Translations under genes and position numbers: made by a program | The notes under the pieces: generated by a model | What the model was told of the DNA's origin: nothing | The model's input: the letters and a program-made list of their open reading frames with translations, nothing else | The model's database searches: none | Shown here: one piece after another, positions 1 to 5,853 of the stretch | Layout: each line of letters starts with the position of its first letter | How positions within the stretch are numbered: the stretch's first letter is position 1 | NCBI GenBank assembly: GCA_020345785.1 | Contig: CP070771.1 | Location: 1,474,275 to 1,480,127, forward strand | Length of the DNA: 5,853 nucleotides | Direction: 5' to 3' | DNA from: Desulfobacterales bacterium | GTDB lineage: Bacteria > Desulfobacterota > Desulfobacteria > Desulfobacterales > JAFDCJ01

Positions 1-2883
1 GACTATACCGCCGTTGGGGATACTACCAACCTGGCAGCCCGTCTGCAGCAGGCGGCAGATCCGGGCCAGATCGTCATTTCCGAGACAACCTATCAAATGA
101 TACAGGGATTCTATCACACCCAATTTTTGGGTGAACTGTCTCTTAAAGGTGCGCCCAAACCGATACGTGCCTGGGAGATAATTTCAGACCGCGGTGCCCG
201 CACCCGGCTGGAGATCGAGGCCGAGCGGGGCTTGACACCGTTCGTGGGACGTGAGCAGGAGCTGACCCTTTTGAAGGAATGTTTCGACAAAGCCCGAACC
301 GGGCAAGGTCAAATGGTGTTCATCGTAGGCGAGCCGGGCATCGGCAAATCCCGCCTGCTTCACGAATTTCATCGGCAGCTTGGTGCAGAGGCTGATTGGC
401 TCGAAGGGCACTCCGTTTCCTTTGGCTGGTCGATTGCATACCATCCGCTGATCGACCTGCTCAAACGCGATTTTCATATCGAGGAGAATGATACCGAAGA
501 CATCATCATTGTCAAGGTTGAGCGCGGTGTTTTGGATGTCGGCGAAGAGTTGCGGCCAGTGCTGCCTTACCTTCGCTATTTGCTGGCAGTCGACCCGGGT
601 GACGTCAAAGTTAAAGCCATGGATCCCCAGCTGCGCCGCATGGAGATTTTTGATGCCCTGCGGCGTTTGATCCTGCGTGCGGCCGAATTCCGCCCGCAGG
701 TCGTGGTTTTTGAAGATCTTCACTGGATGGATCAGGCCACGGAATTCTACCTGCGCTTTATCACCGACAGCATCCCCGCCGGTCGGGTTTTGTGTATTTT
801 GACCTACCGCCCCGGCTACATCAACCCCATCGAAGATCGAACCTTTCAATCGCGAATTGCGCTGGACAACCTTTCCACGGAGGATAGCTTGAAGATGGCC
901 ACGTCGATCCTGTCGATCGACAGGCTGCCGCAAGCGCTGCAGACACTGATCGCGGGCAAAGCAGAGGGAAATCCTTTTTTTGTGGAAGAGGTAGTCAAGA
1001 CCTTGCGCGAGACCGGCGTTATCCGGCGCTCTGAAGACAGCTGGATTCTGGCAAAAGCCCCGGATGAGGTGCTGATTCCCGATACCATCCAGGATGTGAT
1101 CATGGCGCGGATCGACCGTCTGGAAGAGGCTCCCAAAAAAACACTCCAGCTGGCGGCCGTCATCGGCCGGACCTTTACTTACCGTCTGCTGGACCGTTTG
1201 ACGGAAATTCGGGGTAAAACTGAATCTTTTTTGCAGGAACTCAAGGCGCTCGAGCTGATTTATGAAAAGGACATCTTTCCGGAACTGGCTTACATGTTCA
1301 AGCATGCCCTCACTCAGGACGTTGCCTACAATTCTCTGCTGGCCCGGCAGCGGCGCCGACTGCACAGGCTGATTGCCCGGGCCATTGAGGATTTATATGC
1401 CGATCGCATCGCCGAACAATATGAGGTGCTCGCCTTCCATTTTGCCAACGGGCATGAGTGGGAGAAAGCACTGGAATATTTTTTCAAGGCAGCTCAAAAG
1501 GCCGTCCAGTCGTTTGCCAACCGGGAAGCCCTCGACTTTTACGATCAGGCATTAAAAATCGTAGATCATCTCGGCAGCAAGGTGGATCTTAAAACCCGGA
1601 TCACGATTCACCAGGCCAAATCGGATATCTATCTTCTTTTAAGCGATTTCGGGCGTTCGCGGCGCGAGGGAGAAAGTGCCCTTGACCTGGCACATCAAAC
1701 CGGCGACCGTATCAGTGAAGGGCAGGCGTTGATCTCCATGGGCCATGCATCTCGTTGGATTCACGAGTTCGATCGTTCTCTATCCTATGCGCGCCAGGCG
1801 GTCGAGATTGCAGGACAAATCGATGCCGATTCACTCAAGGCCGGCGGATACTTTATCAGCGGCGCCGTGCACGCAGTTACCGGACACATCGCTGAGAGCA
1901 GCGAGGCATTCGACCGCTCCCTGGCTGCCAGCCAATCGGCGGGGGATGCGATCCATGAGTCGTTTTCCCTGAATTTCAAAGGCCTTCTGAAAAATTGGCG
2001 GGGGGAATTTTCAGACGGTATCAAATATTTGCGGCAGGGGTTACGGGTCGCGCAAGCACATAACTTACTGGTACCTTATTGCAGCAACCTTTTTTCGAGT
2101 GCCATTGCCCTGACTGGAAACGGCGATTACGATCAGGCGTTGACCACGCTGGAGGAAGGATTGGCGGTCACCGAAAAGGCCGGAGCCGAGGTCTATCACC
2201 TCCGCATGATGAACACCCTCGGGTGGCTTTACCTGGAATGCGGAGACCTGCCCCAGGCCCTCATCTTTAACCAAAGGGCGGCTGAGGGCGCCCGCAAACG
2301 GGGAGACGCCGAATGCATTGCCAACGCCCAGCTCAATCTAGGCGATACGTTGCTGGCGCAAAACGATCTGGGATCCGCAAGGGAGACCTTCGAAGAAATT
2401 TATCGGCTGGTACATGATCCAGCCACCAGCGATTGGATGAAATGGCGCTACCGTATGCACCTTTTTGCCAGCTACGGGGAACTTCAGCTGGCGCGCGGCG
2501 ATTTAACCCGTGCAGGTGAGTTTGCCGAGCACTGTCTGGATGGAGCAACCCGAACAGGCTCGCGTAAATATCTGGTGAAAGGATGGCGGTTGAAAGGCGA
2601 GATTGCCGCTGCACGCAGACAATGGGATGAAGCGCAAGCGGCGTTTCGACAGGCGTTAAGCATTGCTGAGAGTATTTCCAATCCAACCCAGTTGTGGAAA
2701 ACGCATTTTGCCATGGGAAGGTTTTATACCGCAACCGCCAAGCAGGAAAAAGCGCGGGTCGCCTATCGTACGGCGCGCGACGTCATCGATCACGTCAAAG
2801 CGGGGCTGCAACATCCCGATCTGCAAAACAGCCTGGCAAGCGATTCTCTGATACGCCGGGTTTATGAATTGAGCAAGATGTGA
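1..2883 (+). CDS. Class IIIb-type adenylate/guanylate cyclase fused to STAND ATPase and TPR repeats (5' end missing)
   Basis: The frame is open from base 1 to the TGA at 2881-2883, giving 960 visible residues; the true start lies upstream. Residues 1-32 are the end of a class III cyclase catalytic domain: DYTAVGDTTNLAAR aligns with the family motif, with Asn10 and Arg14 at the transition-state positions and Thr3 where adenylyl cyclases usually carry the adenine-selecting Asp. FVGRE (about 81-85) opens a STAND/AAA ATPase module with Walker A GEPGIGKS (110-117) and Walker B VVVFEDLHWMD (234-244). The arm that follows includes LQLAAVIGRTF (about 382-392) and FKHALTQDVAY (433-443), typical of cyclase-ATPase-TPR proteins. 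From about 481 to 935 the chain is helical TPR-like repeats. No membrane segment is visible, so a soluble signalling protein is expected. By family knowledge it should make cAMP (or cGMP) under control of the ATPase/TPR sensor. Activity cannot be judged because the metal-binding Asp residues lie outside the window. The ATG at 97 is internal and not the start. Confidence 0.95.
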   Translation, partial: DYTAVGDTTNLAARLQQAADPGQIVISETTYQMIQGFYHTQFLGELSLKGAPKPIRAWEIISDRGARTRLEIEAERGLTPFVGREQELTLLKECFDKARTGQGQMVFIVGEPGIGKSRLLHEFHRQLGAEADWLEGHSVSFGWSIAYHPLIDLLKRDFHIEENDTEDIIIVKVERGVLDVGEELRPVLPYLRYLLAVDPGDVKVKAMDPQLRRMEIFDALRRLILRAAEFRPQVVVFEDLHWMDQATEFYLRFITDSIPAGRVLCILTYRPGYINPIEDRTFQSRIALDNLSTEDSLKMATSILSIDRLPQALQTLIAGKAEGNPFFVEEVVKTLRETGVIRRSEDSWILAKAPDEVLIPDTIQDVIMARIDRLEEAPKKTLQLAAVIGRTFTYRLLDRLTEIRGKTESFLQELKALELIYEKDIFPELAYMFKHALTQDVAYNSLLARQRRRLHRLIARAIEDLYADRIAEQYEVLAFHFANGHEWEKALEYFFKAAQKAVQSFANREALDFYDQALKIVDHLGSKVDLKTRITIHQAKSDIYLLLSDFGRSRREGESALDLAHQTGDRISEGQALISMGHASRWIHEFDRSLSYARQAVEIAGQIDADSLKAGGYFISGAVHAVTGHIAESSEAFDRSLAASQSAGDAIHESFSLNFKGLLKNWRGEFSDGIKYLRQGLRVAQAHNLLVPYCSNLFSSAIALTGNGDYDQALTTLEEGLAVTEKAGAEVYHLRMMNTLGWLYLECGDLPQALIFNQRAAEGARKRGDAECIANAQLNLGDTLLAQNDLGSARETFEEIYRLVHDPATSDWMKWRYRMHLFASYGELQLARGDLTRAGEFAEHCLDGATRTGSRKYLVKGWRLKGEIAAARRQWDEAQAAFRQALSIAESISNPTQLWKTHFAMGRFYTATAKQEKARVAYRTARDVIDHVKAGLQHPDLQNSLASDSLIRRVYELSKM

Positions 2884-2955
2884 TAGACGTCCTCCAAGGC
2901 CGAGCTTATAAAAAATGGCGCCGTTGGCAGCAAATTTACCGCACAGTCATTTGTT
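2884..2955. other. Convergent intergenic gap with no clear terminator
   Basis: These 72 bases separate the stop codons of the two converging genes. I looked for a GC-rich stem with a T-tract on either strand. The only candidates are a short A-run (about 2909-2914), the six-base palindrome GGCGCC, and a GCC-GTT-GGC triplet stem, all too weak to call an intrinsic terminator. Transcripts from either side may run into the opposite gene or be ended by Rho. Confidence 0.6.
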
Positions 2956-5361
2956 TTATTTTAAAGACTCCAGCAATAACGTCGGTCGTCCGCCTTTTAA
3001 ATTTCTTTCGGCGGCTTGTCGGGCTGTGGCCGAGCTGGCGGCTTCTGATTTAACCTGAATCCCAATGCGGTTGAGATAATATTCGACGTCCTGGGCCAGA
3101 TCCGACAGGTCCTCGGTATAAACCATGTAAGCACGCAGGCCTTTGACAAGACCGGCTTCGGCCATGAACTTTTTGGACCTTTTTACATCGTAATTGTATT
3201 TAGCTGCATCTATTTTATTCTTTCCGAGTGGGAACTCAAAAAGTGTTTGCACCTTGCCGATTCGTTTTGCTGAAATTCCCTCTAGCGGAACACCATACAA
3301 GATTGCGTAAATTACGCGTTTGTCATCCAAATAACTCCCGCCGCCTGCCAGAATTATCGTTCCGCCGGACACGGTCGCAGAAACAACAGTAATGGTGACT
3401 TTCTGCTGGGTTGACTGCTTCTCGCGGCCCCAGGCCGTGAGGATATAGGTTGTCGTTTCGGCCGGCGAGACCTTCAAGCTTCCTTCCGGCTTCACCCTTC
3501 CCAGGGAGGTGATTTCCACCCCTTCGGCACAAGAGGTGTTCCAGCGCAGATAAGTGGCACTGCCCCGATCTATCCTGTCGCTGTCCGCCCAAAATTTATC
3601 GATATTTGGCGGGCATCCAACCTCAATGGTGATAGAGCGGTTGACCTTGGCACCAACGGCGCTGGTCGCCACCAGCTCATATGTGGTTGTCTTGTTCGGC
3701 GAAACGATTTTGCTGCCGGTGGGGCCGACTTCGCCGAAAGGAATCAGGTCGACCCGCTCGGCGCCGGATGTCCGCCAATGGATGGCGGTCTTGCTATCCG
3801 GATCGATGCGCTGCCTGTCGACTGTCAATGATTCAATTTCCAGAGGGACCTCAACCTGGATAGCGATGGTTTCCCGGACCGTTCTGCCGATCCGGTTGGT
3901 CGCCACCAGCTCATATGCCATGGTGTCAGCGGGTCGTACCAGGCGTTCACCCGATGCTTCGACGTTTCCCAGCGGGTTCAGACTTACCCTATCGGCGTTG
4001 GCAGTTTCCCAGTGCAAGTTCAGCGTTTCACCGCGTGCAATTTTTTGTCGATCGGATCTGAAAACTAAAATTTGCGGGGCGGGAACAGACCCATATGCTT
4101 CCCGCAGCTTTTCGGCAAGATACCGCGACGGCAGACCGGTTACAGGCCAGCCGTTATCATTTTGAAAAGCCTCGATGGCAGAGCGGGTTTTTGGACCCGG
4201 CAGTCCATCCGCGGTGCCGGCGTCATAGCCCAGCGCTGAAAGCAATTCCTGAATTTCGGCGATTTCGTCCCGGGGCAGGTCTTCGACCATTATGGTAATT
4301 GCGCGGCTTTCGGATTGGCCGGATTCATTGATTGCGGACAGACGATAGGTCGTGGTTTGATCCGGTCTTATTTCGATATCACCCCTGGGGTGTACGGGCG
4401 CACCGTCAAGCTCTATGCGGGATGCATGGGCTGTTTCCCAGTGCAGCGCGCTGCCGTCGCCCCGGGTCAGAACCTTGTGGTCCGCCTCAAACACTACAAT
4501 CTGAGGATCAGGTATGGCTGCCGGCGGTGTAACCGTGACGGTTATTTGGGCAACATCAGCTGTTTTTTCCGGCTCTGATCCCTGAGCTTTCAAAAAAAAA
4601 GTCGTGGTCGCCCTCGGACGCACGGTCTTTGAGCCCGCCGGTGCGATGCTTTCTCCCGCTGCGTCTTTCTCCGTACTCAGGGTTATCTTCTGCGCATTTT
4701 TGGTTTTCCAGCTGATCCTGGCGGAACCGCCTTCTTCAATTTGCGGGGGATCGGCACTAAAATCAATAACTTGAGCAGAAGGTGTCGACTGTTTTCCGGA
4801 ATTAACCATAGGTTGTACGTAAGGCCAGGCGATCAAAAGCCCGATCGCTATCAGGACGGCCGCCGCCAAAGCATACCATTTGAAATTTTTCCCGCTGGTT
4901 GGCGCGGGTTGTGATGGGGCTGCCGTCCCCGATGCCGGCGACGGTTGCGCGGATGTTTCGTCCTTTTTAGACTCGGCAATTAAAGGATGGATATCATTCA
5001 CCAGCTGGCGAAAAACGGGCGCTGAAGGACTGCCGTCCCATGTACTGAGATCGGCGGTTTGGATTTGTCTGAATATCAGCGGTGGTTTGGCGTCGTCTAT
5101 GGAGACCGGTACCAGAAGATTGCGCTCACGACCTTCGGCCGCCTCGGCCACGACCCAGTCAGAAGCAACCGAATTTTCGGACCAGATGACGATGACGCAG
5201 TCAGCCGCGTCGAGCTCTGTTTCAATGACGCGCTGATATGATTTGCCGACCGCAATTTTACGGTCCCACCAGACAGACCAGCCTTCCTGCTCGAGCCCTT
5301 GCGCCAAGCGACGCGCCGATTCACGGTCCTGACTTGAGTAACTGATAAAGATATTGCTCAT
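2956..5361 (-). CDS. TIR-domain membrane protein with five Ig-like repeats and a peptidoglycan-binding domain
   Basis: 801 residues; ATG at 5361-5359 preceded by GGAGG at a 4-base spacing, stop TAA at 2958-2956. Residues 1-128 are a TIR domain: FISYSSQD (5-12) is box 1, WWDRKIAVGKS (31-41) follows, and SDWVVAE places Glu73 four residues after Trp69, the position of the catalytic Glu in NAD-cleaving TIR domains. A Ser/Pro/Ala-rich linker (about 130-158) leads to one hydrophobic helix (about 162-180), with lysines on its N-terminal side, so N-in topology is predicted. Ig-like beta repeats lie at about 196-277, 286-359, 429-503, 507-580 and 585-660, sharing I..G....W.T..A and P..TTTY.L.A. Between repeats 2 and 3 sits a PG_binding_1 domain (364-421: DGLPGPKTR 385-393, FQ 399-400, VTG 407-409). 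Residues 661-801 are unrecognised. Inference: a wall-anchored receptor with a cytoplasmic TIR effector or adaptor. NADase activity and a role in phage defence are untested; some TIR domains are only scaffolds. Confidence 0.97.
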   Translation of the reverse strand: MSNIFISYSSQDRESARRLAQGLEQEGWSVWWDRKIAVGKSYQRVIETELDAADCVIVIWSENSVASDWVVAEAAEGRERNLLVPVSIDDAKPPLIFRQIQTADLSTWDGSPSAPVFRQLVNDIHPLIAESKKDETSAQPSPASGTAAPSQPAPTSGKNFKWYALAAAVLIAIGLLIAWPYVQPMVNSGKQSTPSAQVIDFSADPPQIEEGGSARISWKTKNAQKITLSTEKDAAGESIAPAGSKTVRPRATTTFFLKAQGSEPEKTADVAQITVTVTPPAAIPDPQIVVFEADHKVLTRGDGSALHWETAHASRIELDGAPVHPRGDIEIRPDQTTTYRLSAINESGQSESRAITIMVEDLPRDEIAEIQELLSALGYDAGTADGLPGPKTRSAIEAFQNDNGWPVTGLPSRYLAEKLREAYGSVPAPQILVFRSDRQKIARGETLNLHWETANADRVSLNPLGNVEASGERLVRPADTMAYELVATNRIGRTVRETIAIQVEVPLEIESLTVDRQRIDPDSKTAIHWRTSGAERVDLIPFGEVGPTGSKIVSPNKTTTYELVATSAVGAKVNRSITIEVGCPPNIDKFWADSDRIDRGSATYLRWNTSCAEGVEITSLGRVKPEGSLKVSPAETTTYILTAWGREKQSTQQKVTITVVSATVSGGTIILAGGGSYLDDKRVIYAILYGVPLEGISAKRIGKVQTLFEFPLGKNKIDAAKYNYDVKRSKKFMAEAGLVKGLRAYMVYTEDLSDLAQDVEYYLNRIGIQVKSEAASSATARQAAERNLKGGRPTLLLESLK
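3663..3917 (-). repeat. Exact 21-base direct repeat within adjacent Ig-like modules 3 and 4
   Basis: The same 21 bases occur at 3663-3683 and 3897-3917, 234 bases (78 codons) apart in the same frame. They encode the YELVAT strand of Ig-like repeats 4 and 3 (residues 561-566 and 483-488). The spacing equals one module plus its linker. Identity at synonymous positions suggests module duplication or gene conversion rather than only protein-level conservation. The flanking bases differ. Confidence 0.8.
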
Positions 5362-5365
5362 TTAT

Positions 5366-5370
5366 CCTCC
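5366..5370 (-). promoter_or_regulatory. Ribosome binding site of the TIR gene
   Basis: On the minus strand GGAGG is followed by ATAA and then the ATG. This is a near-perfect Shine-Dalgarno core at a slightly short 4-base spacing. It fixes the start, since the TIR box 1 strand begins only four residues later and no in-frame upstream start is needed. Confidence 0.85.
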
Positions 5371-5374
5371 GCTT

Positions 5375-5396
5375 GCTGAGCTGGCTGGTGCTCAGC
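5375..5396 (-). promoter_or_regulatory. 7-bp hairpin in the TIR gene leader
   Basis: The plus-strand arms GCTGAGC (5375-5381) and GCTCAGC (5390-5396) are perfect inverted repeats around an 8-base loop. In the minus-strand mRNA the stem ends four bases before the Shine-Dalgarno core, close enough to affect ribosome access, or it may be a protein-binding palindrome. There is no T-tract, so it is not a terminator. The function is inferred. Confidence 0.45.
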
Positions 5397-5465
5397 CGTT
5401 TGCAGCACAGGCGAACGAGACTACTGAAGTATTACGGAAGTGCTTGATAGATAAAAGGTGCAGGA

Positions 5466-5494
5466 TCTTTAGATTACAGTTGTTTTATTGACAA
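5466..5494 (-). promoter_or_regulatory. Weak sigma-70-like promoter candidate for the TIR gene
   Basis: On the minus strand TTGTCA (5494-5489, one mismatch to consensus) is followed after 17 bases by TAAAGA (5471-5466, three of six matches to TATAAT). The -10 is poor, so this would need an activator or may be wrong. It would give a leader of roughly 100 bases. The palindrome at 5476-5505 overlaps the -35 and spacer. Confidence 0.25.
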
Positions 5495-5505
5495 TAAGAC
5501 ACTGT
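5476..5505. promoter_or_regulatory. 30-bp imperfect palindrome, candidate operator
   Basis: The core TTATTG-A-CAATAA (5485-5497) is a perfect odd palindrome. It extends outward through one mismatched pair (5484/5498) to TGT/ACA (5481-5483 and 5499-5501). With a single-base bulge the outer arms become ACAGT (5476-5480) and ACTGT (5501-5505). The length and AT-rich centre suit a dimeric repressor or activator site. It lies 115-145 bases upstream of the TIR start and overlaps a candidate -35 box. Seen in sequence; binding is inferred. Confidence 0.5.
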
Positions 5506-5570
5506 TTTCAGATTGTAAACGGAGTACGGCTGTGAATACGGCATTTGATTTTCCGTTGTAATAGGTTTAA

Positions 5571-5635
5571 TTTGCAATAACTTTTAAAATAATGTCTATC
5601 AGGAACCATTCATTCAGTCAAGATTTTTGCAATAA
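5571..5635. repeat. Direct repeat TTTGCAATAA, two copies
   Basis: Identical 10-base copies lie at 5571-5580 and 5626-5635, 55 bases apart. A related TTGACAATAA lies at 5488-5497 inside the palindrome, in the same direction. Three same-facing boxes upstream of one gene could be binding sites for one regulator, but AT-rich DNA gives such matches readily. Confidence 0.4.
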
Positions 5636-5659
5636 TTTTAGACTGTTTCTTTCCTTTAT

Positions 5660-5677
5660 GATCTTCGTGATCTTCGA
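5660..5677. repeat. Tandem 9-mer GATCTTCGT/GATCTTCGA
   Basis: Two back-to-back 9-base units differ only in the last base (5660-5668 and 5669-5677). No coding frame explains them. This is a short repeat of unknown role. Confidence 0.4.
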
Positions 5678-5704
5678 GGTATGATAAAATACGATCGAAT
5701 TCAA

Positions 5705-5718
5705 CTGGAACTTTCCAG
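5705..5718. repeat. 14-bp palindrome CTGGAA-CT-TTCCAG
   Basis: Perfect 6-base arms (5705-5710 and 5713-5718) flank a 2-base spacer. It is too tight for an RNA hairpin loop, so if functional it is more likely a DNA-binding site. There is no independent support. Confidence 0.3.
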
Positions 5719-5762
5719 GTAACCGGATTAAAGTCTTAACTGTTATTTTTTCGCCTTTTATG

Positions 5763-5779
5763 ATCCGCATGAGGCGGAT
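5763..5779. repeat. Hairpin ATCCGC-ATGAG-GCGGAT
   Basis: Perfect 6-base arms (5763-5768 and 5774-5779) enclose a 5-base loop. It sits directly left of the CACGAAAA-type repeat and may be part of the same element. Only a short T-run follows on the plus strand, so a terminator call is weak. Confidence 0.4.
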
Positions 5780-5784
5780 TTCAT

Positions 5785-5853
5785 CACGAAAACACGAAAT
5801 TTAGAAAACACGAAAATTTTATTTTCTCCTTTTCGTGTTTTCGTCCTTTCGTG
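5785..5853. repeat. 8-bp-periodic inverted repeat of CACGAAAA units, cut by the window edge
   Basis: Bases 5785-5816 are four 8-base units: CACGAAAA, CACGAAAT, TTAGAAAA, CACGAAAA. After a 13-base AT-rich spacer (5817-5829), bases 5830-5853 are three units in reverse orientation: TTTTCGTG, TTTTCGTC, CTTTCGTG. The inner arms 5804-5816 and 5830-5842 are a perfect 13-bp inverted repeat. Such a structure fits a dispersed intergenic palindromic element or a small non-autonomous transposable element end. The right boundary is outside the window, and no transposase or target-site duplication is visible. Confidence 0.7.

Larger units (their letters stand above)
5362..5853. other. Gene-free AT-rich region upstream of the TIR gene
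   Basis: Nothing in these 492 bases reads as a protein gene; the reading frames I followed from possible starts are very short (for example eight codons from the ATG at 5658). Base composition is visibly richer in A and T than the two genes. The region holds the leader and probable promoter area of the TIR gene, several palindromes and direct repeats, and at its right edge an 8-bp-periodic inverted repeat. I saw no tRNA or rRNA. Confidence 0.75.

Noticed and set aside
97..99. ATG at 97 as the start of the plus-strand gene
   Set aside because: The frame continues upstream to base 1 with conserved cyclase residues (GDTTNLAAR), so the gene starts before the window.
184..1365. A 393-codon open frame on the minus strand opposite the ATPase region
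   Set aside because: It lies fully antisense to the clearly homologous ATPase module. Its translation shows no recognisable domain and is Gln/Arg/Phe-rich in the manner of shadow frames, and I saw no convincing ribosome binding site.
3554..4165. A 203-codon open frame on the plus strand
   Set aside because: Antisense to Ig-like modules 3-5 and the end of the peptidoglycan-binding domain. The Ser/Leu/Arg-rich translation has no domain and mirrors the repeat structure of the real gene.
1..5361. A two-gene defence operon of cyclase and TIR protein (cyclic-nucleotide-activated TIR)
   Set aside because: The genes converge and cannot share a transcript. The cyclase is of the class III signalling type rather than the CD-NTase type, and the TIR protein shows no cyclic-nucleotide-binding domain such as SAVED or STING.
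5488..5516. Plus-strand promoter: TTGACA at 5488-5493
   Set aside because: The -35 is perfect, but at 17 bases the -10 is GATTGT (three of six matches) and I found no gene on the plus strand downstream in the window. It is more likely part of the palindrome.
5658..5684. Short plus-strand open frame starting at the ATG at 5658
   Set aside because: It ends after eight codons, has no convincing ribosome binding site and overlaps the tandem 9-mer.
5785..5853. CRISPR array
   Set aside because: The repeat units are only 8 bases, are contiguous with no unique spacers, and switch orientation halfway.

Overview
The window holds two long genes that converge, followed by about 490 bases of AT-rich, repeat-bearing non-coding DNA. 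I infer a Gram-negative bacterium with moderate GC content and a large signalling repertoire. Desulfobacterota (the former Deltaproteobacteria) is my best guess, from the cyclase-ATPase-TPR and TIR-membrane-Ig architectures and the style of the intergenic repeats. No marker gene in the window tests this.

Bases 1-2883 (+) carry the 3' part of a class III nucleotide cyclase fused to a STAND/AAA-type ATPase and a long TPR tail. The reading frame is open from base 1, so the gene begins upstream. Only the last part of the cyclase domain is visible. Its remaining residues (Thr at the purine-specifying position, then the Asn and Arg of the catalytic core) fit class IIIb, and the layout resembles mammalian soluble adenylyl cyclase (ADCY10).

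Bases 2956-5361 (-) encode an 801-residue protein with an unusual layout: an N-terminal TIR domain, a low-complexity linker, one membrane helix, two Ig-like repeats, a peptidoglycan-binding domain, three more Ig-like repeats and an unrecognised C-terminal domain of about 140 residues. The predicted topology puts TIR in the cytoplasm and the rest in the periplasm tethered to the wall. This is a mirror image of the animal IL-1 receptor/Toll order and is the most interesting object here.

Bases 5362-5853 have no convincing gene. They hold the ribosome binding site and leader of the TIR gene, a hairpin just upstream of that site, a strong 30-bp imperfect palindrome overlapping a candidate promoter, three same-direction TTG(A)CAATAA boxes, small palindromes, and at the right edge an inverted repeat built from 8-bp CACGAAAA-type units that continues past the window.

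The two genes converge with a 72-bp gap, so they are not an operon. A functional link between cyclic-nucleotide signalling and the TIR receptor-like protein is possible but not shown by the sequence.
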